Assembly: GCF_001522545.3 (NCBI RefSeq)
Contig: NC_031774.1
Coordinates: 24,771,884 to 24,835,883 of the forward strand
Length of the DNA stretch: 64,000 nucleotides
Direction of reading: 5' to 3'
Source: Parus major
Lineage: Eukaryota > Chordata > Aves > Passeriformes > Paridae
Part shown: piece after piece, positions 26,086 through 64,000 of the stretch
Layout of the letters: each line of letters opens with the position of its first letter
How positions within the stretch are numbered: the stretch's first letter is position 1
The notes under the pieces: generated by a model
What the model saw: the letters and a program-made list of their open reading frames with translations, nothing else
What the model was told of the DNA's origin: nothing
The model's database searches: none
Position numbers and translations under genes: made by a program

Positions 26086-29048
26086 ACATCTGCTGTGATT
26101 TGGTCATGTGAGAATAATACCTTTTCTTCAAGAATTTCCTTAGGGAAGTGAAAAAAACTATTTCAGTGTTTCTTTTGCTTTTAGTCTTTAGCATCTGGTA
26201 CTTCATAAAGCAAAACCAGTTCTAAGACATCTAGAAACCAAATGGTGGAGCTTAGTTCCAAAACCTATTGTATACGTTACCTTTAGAACCTGATTCACAC
26301 AAAGCTTGTCAGCTTCCTTCAAGGTAAACTCTGTCTCAGAAATCTTAGTGGCTAGCCTACAGCACATAAAAAAAAATGAGCATCAAGAGGCACTTGTCAG
26401 ACTCAGAGCACTTAACTGTTCCCCTGGGCAGTTTTGTGTGGACATGGGGAAGAAGCACTCAGCACTCTAGGACTGGCAGCACTTCTCAGCAAGAGAGAGA
26501 GAGAGTGTATTCTTACCACAGAGACTGTGCAAAAAGTACTTATAAGAGAGGGAAACAAATAACCACCATTAGGGTCTCTTTATTTTGTGTTGCAAATATA
26601 GAAGTATACACTTGTCTAGCTTTAAATTGCATAGGAGCAGGCGTGTCATCTACTTACATACTGTAGTCACCCAGAAAGGTGAGTTGGCAGAAGTGCTGCC
26701 GTGGTCAGAGGTAATGACAAATCAAAACTTATTCACATGACTTTTCCATTTGTGTGGTGTGACGGGAAGATTTTAGGCATGGTATCACTAAGGTCTCTGC
26801 ATGGGATTGAGAAGAGTGGACAGCCAGGAGAGAGCACAGCCAGAGAGCTACAGGTGAAACTCTCACACAGCTCAAGGGTCTAAGGAAGTGTGGTCCCTTT
26901 CTGACACAGCTGTGGAGATGTAAATACAGTGGGGGAAAAGTATTCCCAGCAGCATTTTCTTCTCTTTCAGGAAAGTAGGGAGAGTGTTTTGAAGGTGAAG
27001 TTACACTTGCAAAAGCCCACACCTACTTTATCAGCCTTGTAAAGCTTTCTTAGTGCACACCAGCAAATTAACTGAGAACTACTTAGCTCAGAAAAAGGGT
27101 TGATATGAGGGAGGGCACCTTAAATCTGTGAAATTAAAAATTCTGTTTGTTCAAAGGAAAATATGAAGATGCAGAGCATTTATATTGAGGAGAGCAAGGA
27201 TTACAAAGAAATGAGAAGGAGGAATATCAACAAATGTGAAGAAGCAGAGAAAGACAAATTAAAATTTCCATTATTGTTTCGTCTTTTGTTAATCAATCCC
27301 TTCTTTAAAATGTAAGTATGAGTTTATATGAAGCAACATAAAGTATTAGTGCTAAATAGTCAAAAAACAACTATATACATACAATTACAAAACCAATTTG
27401 GCCATGTTAAAAGACAGACACCTATCAGGAAGAGCAATTTACAGCAACCCTATAAATGGCTGATTCTGTAATAGGGAAGTGGTGGAAGATTTTTCACGTG
27501 GATTATAGGACCAAATTAATCCCAGATCTCCAGCTCTTGTCATTCCTCTAGGAAACAAAATTGGGTTTTGGCTTCCAGTTGCCAAAGTAATCTAATTTTG
27601 ACGCTATGAATTTAACTCATTCGTGATGCACTAAAAATGTCTCCTTAAAAAGCAATTTCACGCAAGTTATATTTTGCAATGCGAGCAGTTGAGCACTATG
27701 AAATTTGATTGTACAAACAATAAGTTTCAGCCTCAGAACTGAAGGACTAAAGATTGTAGTGTGTATCACTGCAATTGTTATTTTTTCTTTTGAGATAAAA
27801 TGGTTTGTACAGCATGTAGCATTCAACATCACAATAGGAGCAATATTATTTTCTCCAGGATATTAATTAAAAATTCATTATCTGTGAAGTTTTTAAATAG
27901 CATCTAAAAAAAGATTGTTACAGGTCAAAGATTCATGGCGATACACTGGCAGAAGATCATTCCAGTTGAGAGTTAAGAGCCTGTACAAAATCTAGGTTGC
28001 TACTACAGATTCTTTTAAAATTCTCAGCTTTCTTTTAATGCCCATTTGGTACCTGCATCTCCATGTCTTGTCTTATTAGAAGAGACTGCATCTGGCTCAG
28101 TACAGCCCTGAGCTAAATGCTGTTGTAAACCATCAGAGTCTGTTAGAAATAAATAATCAGTATATGCTTACACTTGCTCTTCGACACCCCACTCTTGATC
28201 ACTCCTAGGGATAAGATCCTGGTCAGGATAGAATTCTGTTCAGTCTCGGTGCAGCTTTGTCTGTGTGCTTCCTGTAAATGAGTACCTTGATGCAGCTATT
28301 GAGTAAAAGCAGGTATTTGTCCAATGTGCAGGACTTGCACTTTGTTTATAAAGTGAAGGCATAGCTGCAGCCAAGACTGCCCGTGGCGCTGGTAACAGAT
28401 CTGTGCTTTCCTCCCACTTTATTTTTAGTTGCTTTCCTGGTGTTACCACTACTGGCCTTTCTAAATTTGTGAATTTTGTTAAGGCAAATGCTACACAGGG
28501 GGAAACCAAGTCACAACTGCTGGAAAGTTTGATAGGTCACCTCTGGGGGAGAAAAAGCTACTAATGCATGAACCATAAAAGTAATACAATCTGAAAGCTA
28601 AGGACAAACTGATGAAAATCCAGTTGTGGAGTAAATGCATTTATTTTTGACCAGCATGGTCCAGAGGTGGTCAGTCTGAAATATGACCAAAAATATCAGC
28701 CTTTGCAAGAGAAAAGAATGAGAAAGTTTCCTGCTAAATGGGCTTTTCTGCTCATCTAACTGGGCTGTAGGAACTCCTGAATGTAAGACGGGACAGGCAA
28801 TGAACTAAAGTGAGAGAAGCTAGAGAGCAAAGTAAAGGTGAAATGGGAAGAAGGGCATGAGGCAAGGTCATCCATCTCCCTTGGTCACTAAACCCATCAG
28901 TCTCCACACTTCTACTGAAATCTGTCCCACATAAAGGGACCCCTCTCTTCTGACCATCTGCCATTTTACGACAAGATGGATTTGGAATTATTTCCACACC
29001 ACATGGGTCTTTGCTGAAAGGTGTCCATCATCACCCTTTGTGTCTGGA

Positions 29049-29350
29049 TGTCATAGAAGGATTGGTGTGAGAAGGGACCTCCAAAGATCATCTAGTCCAA
29101 CCTCCCTGCTCAAGTGAGTTGACCTACAGCAGGTTGCACAGGATCATGTATAGGTTGATTTTGAGTGTCTCTGGAGCAGGAGACTACACAGTCACTCTGG
29201 GCTACCTGTTTCAGTGCTCTGTCATCCTCAAAGTAAACAAGTTTTTTTTTCTCATACTCAGGTGAAATGTCCTTTGTTTCAGTTTGTGCCTGTTGCTGGT
29301 TACCACTGAAATGAGTCTGCTCCCATCCTCTTGACACCTGCTCTTAAGAC
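29049..29350 (-). repeat. Short CR1 LINE 3' fragment, antisense
   Basis: The segment begins catagaaggattggtgtgag, then gggacctccaaagatcatct and agtccaacctccctgctcaa, the inverted CR1 3' end. It ends within about 300 bases. Confidence 0.85.
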
Positions 29351-30913
29351 ATTGCTCTGAAATGACATTATATAAAACTGTCCATTCTAAAGTCAAAGAC
29401 CTTAAACTATACAAAGCATGGAACAGATATAAAGTCAGACCAATAAAGCATAAACCTGTGCTGAAGATGCCTTTCTCTGAGGATGGATTCAGACTCTTCA
29501 CTGTGCTTTTCTTTACCACAGCTCAATAGTGTCCACTCTGACTGCTGTAAAGGACAGGAAATCTGTGTGGTCAAAGCAAACCCTTGCCTGCTAGCCCACA
29601 CCTTCAGACTGTACATGCAGCTGATCACTAAGCATAAAGCATATACCAGAGAACCTCTTGCCTCAGAAAGGAACCAGAGAAGTCTGCAACTGGCATTTTG
29701 CCTCTCAACTTGATTACATGTAATTTGACACAGTAGGTTGGCAGTGTGACATTCAGGAGTGATACAATGGCAGAATGCTTCCAAGACTGTTCAGACTTAA
29801 TCCAAATTATTTGCCTTTTCAGTCTCCTTATTTTACAGCTTTAATCCATAAACATCCATTTAGATCCTAAACAACTGAAGAAAGCCTTAGAAATGAGCTG
29901 TCTTGGAAACAAATGACTACCTTTATCAGCAAGTCTGCACTTGCAAAGGAAGGAACAATTACTACCTGCTCAGCTGTGTGAAGCCAAGTCATGATTTTAG
30001 CTTTCTCAAATGGTTGAGCTATTCTACTTTCCTGTAAAAAGAACACGCTAAGTGGGGTTTGCATTAGATTTCCCGTCACTATTCCTCTCGTTTGCATTAC
30101 TTTCTACCTCAGAGTATTAAAACCAAGAGCTCCAGCATACCAAATGCTAGATAGTTACCCAAGAACCTCAGCTAAGTGCTTACCAACACAGCACAGGGAA
30201 TTAATGCTGAATATCAAAGTACTTACAAAAATGAACTTAATTTTAAGTAAAGTCCATTAAAATATAAAGATAGTCCATTTCTCATCATGCCATGCCGCTC
30301 ACCCTTCCTTGAAATACCTTGAAATACCACCTTCGATGCCAGGAGCTGTGAGGAAAGCAACACCATGAGGCAAGCAGCACATTTGCTTCACTACTCAAAG
30401 GAATACTATCAGCTCCACCAACTTCTGCTTTTTAGTGGTAAATGTTTTCCTCTTCATTGCTTGTTTACAAAGCACATTCTCAGAGGAGCCTGATTTTTTT
30501 TCATTTTTCCTACTGCTTCCAATTTGAGTAATAGCTTCCACAAGGTCTACTAATAAAACAGATGCAAATGGCTGCTATTTTTTTTTTACTTCCCTTATAA
30601 TGCATAAGCATTAGTAATTCACCAGGACTGTAAAAAGCTCTCAGGAATGTAGAAGCCTTTGCAAGTTGGTTGCTGCTGGCACAGCACATATCTTTGGATT
30701 CTTGGTTCAGAAAGAAGCACAACCTGTGTTTGTCATTGTTTCCATCCAAATACTGCAGCTGGATGGTAGGTCCATTTCTTTTCACCTGAGCAGACTGAAA
30801 AGTTCTTTCCTTAGGAGCTGTATTCTGAATCAGACAAACAGTGCCATTGTTCTCCACTTCTAAGCTGGTTCAGTGGAACACATTTGAAGGACAGAGACAA
30901 AAATGCAAGAGTC

Positions 30914-30919
30914 TTTAAT
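30914..30919 (-). terminator. LTK: Candidate LTK poly(A) signal ATTAAA
   Basis: Read on the minus strand, ATTAAA lies about 155 bases beyond the LTK stop and is followed by T/GT-rich sequence (ttttgtctctgtcc, tgtgttcc). AATAAA occurs farther on, at 28640-28645 on the minus strand, so a longer 3'UTR is equally possible. Confidence 0.3.
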
Positions 30920-31072
30920 AATCTGGGATCCAGCAAGTAGGCAGAGGAAGCAGAACATTGCTGATGTTGAAACTTCACCCTTCTGATGGAGCTGAAGTGG
31001 AGGAAGTAAATGAAATAGGAAGCAGTCCTTCCAGACACACACATTCCCTGATCTTTGGAAGAACCGTTTCTA

Positions 31073-63015
<31,943 letters not shown>

Positions 63016-64000
63016 CTGTAACAGAGGAAGAAGAGGAAAAGAATGGTAATCTGTGACAAAAGGGAAAGGTAGTCACTTCTCCCCTCCCTGGGAATTTGAG
63101 ACACCAAACCTCCGAGTCTAGGCAAAACACTTTGATGACAGAAACCACTAAACCCCCACTCACTGATTGTATTTGACTCATCACCTTTACTAGCACAGAA
63201 TTTTCTCAAGGAAGACCCAAACTGACCCTCCTGTTGGGCAGCTGTTCTTCAATTACTGATGACAACATCCACAGCCTCTGACAGGAGGTTTCCTCATTAT
63301 TGCCTCCTCTGAGGGGAGAGCTGTCCTGGCCCAAATACCTTTGAAACAAGGACTGTCTCTAAAGGCAGGAAACCTCAGTCCATCTACCTGCTCCAACTCA
63401 TAGGCACCGCCTGAATTGTAGCACCCCTAAGACAAGTGAACAACAAAATCATCAGGCCAAAGAATGTTTTGAAGCAGGACTTGTTCCTCTTTCTTTGGAG
63501 TAACCACTTCCAGCTTGCCACAGAGCAAAAGAAAGTTGCCATTTCTACCACTGCTTTGAGTAATTAGCTGCCCTTTATGTTAGAGGACTCCAGTACCAGC
63601 AGGAAAGGCAGCACACATGTGCTCTGCAAAGAACAACCACAGAAGTTCCTTAATCCTGTAATGTGGCCTCAAATCCTTGCCAGTGGAGGAGAGAATGGAT
63701 CCAGATCTCCCATGGCCTCTACACAAAACAGCTATTGCTTCTCCTCTCCTGCTTTTGTGAACCTACCTCAAATCACATTTTATTTTGTTGTTTATTTTGT
63801 ACCCAGTAAATTTTACCTGGATTTATAAATAAATAAAGATGCCAAAGTTACATTTCTGGCACCTGCACCGTATTTATTTTCCCAGCTCTAATTAGGAAGC
63901 ATCAAAGCTTTCTTTTTTCCCCTAGCAAGACTGGACTCCAGCTCAAACTTGCAGCTTAATTTTCCTAAGTGTTATGACTCTAATATTACTTCATATATTT
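63016..64000 (-). other. LTK: LTK intron upstream of V1, runs off the window
   Basis: No further MAM exon or signal-peptide exon is recognised before the window ends. The first half of this MAM domain and all earlier exons must lie beyond 64000. Confidence 0.55.

Larger units (their letters stand above)
26086..31072. other. Convergent ITPKA/LTK 3' flanks and intergenic stretch
   Basis: No exon of either gene, and no third gene, is recognised here. A CR1 fragment lies at about 29049-29350. The LTK 3'UTR must occupy the right-hand part, but its end is uncertain. Confidence 0.6.

Overview
This is a window of animal nuclear DNA, and the repeats say bird. There are several copies of the avian CR1 LINE 3' end (near 4.4, 15.5, 29.0 and 48.8 kb) and two LTRs of avian endogenous-retrovirus type (near 33.4 and 40.7 kb). 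The genes are split by GT-AG introns, the spacing is AT-rich, and there is no operon structure. I read every exon by eye from splice sites, reading phase and protein family resemblance. No database search was run.

Two genes face each other tail to tail. From 10.6 to 22.1 kb on the plus strand lie the last six coding exons of inositol-trisphosphate 3-kinase A (ITPKA), which encode the calmodulin-binding helix and the complete catalytic domain. The first coding exon was not found and probably lies before the window, so the first 10.6 kb is most likely intron 1. The 3'UTR probably runs to about 26.1 kb. From 63.0 down to 31.1 kb on the minus strand lie 20 consecutive coding exons (1,063 codons plus stop) of leukocyte receptor tyrosine kinase (LTK, the paralogue of ALK). 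They cover part of a MAM domain, the glycine-rich ligand-binding region, an EGF-like module, one membrane helix, the full tyrosine kinase and a long cytoplasmic tail. The LTK start (signal peptide and first exons) lies beyond 64 kb. The convergent ITPKA/LTK pair is also found in the human genome (15q15), so synteny supports both names.

The two products do different jobs. ITPKA turns Ins(1,4,5)P3 into Ins(1,3,4,5)P4 under calcium/calmodulin control in the cytoplasm. LTK is a plasma-membrane receptor kinase. Nothing in the sequence shows co-regulation beyond their shared 3' flank.

The most notable feature is the LTK architecture. It keeps a MAM segment and an ALK-like C-terminal tail (an NPTY motif plus a downstream CGNVNY motif) that the human LTK protein lacks, while its diagnostic kinase residues and gene neighbourhood are those of LTK. 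Smaller points are a NAGNAG splice acceptor, an A10 run inside a coding exon, two retroviral LTRs in LTK introns lying antisense to the gene, and a 17-copy GA microsatellite.
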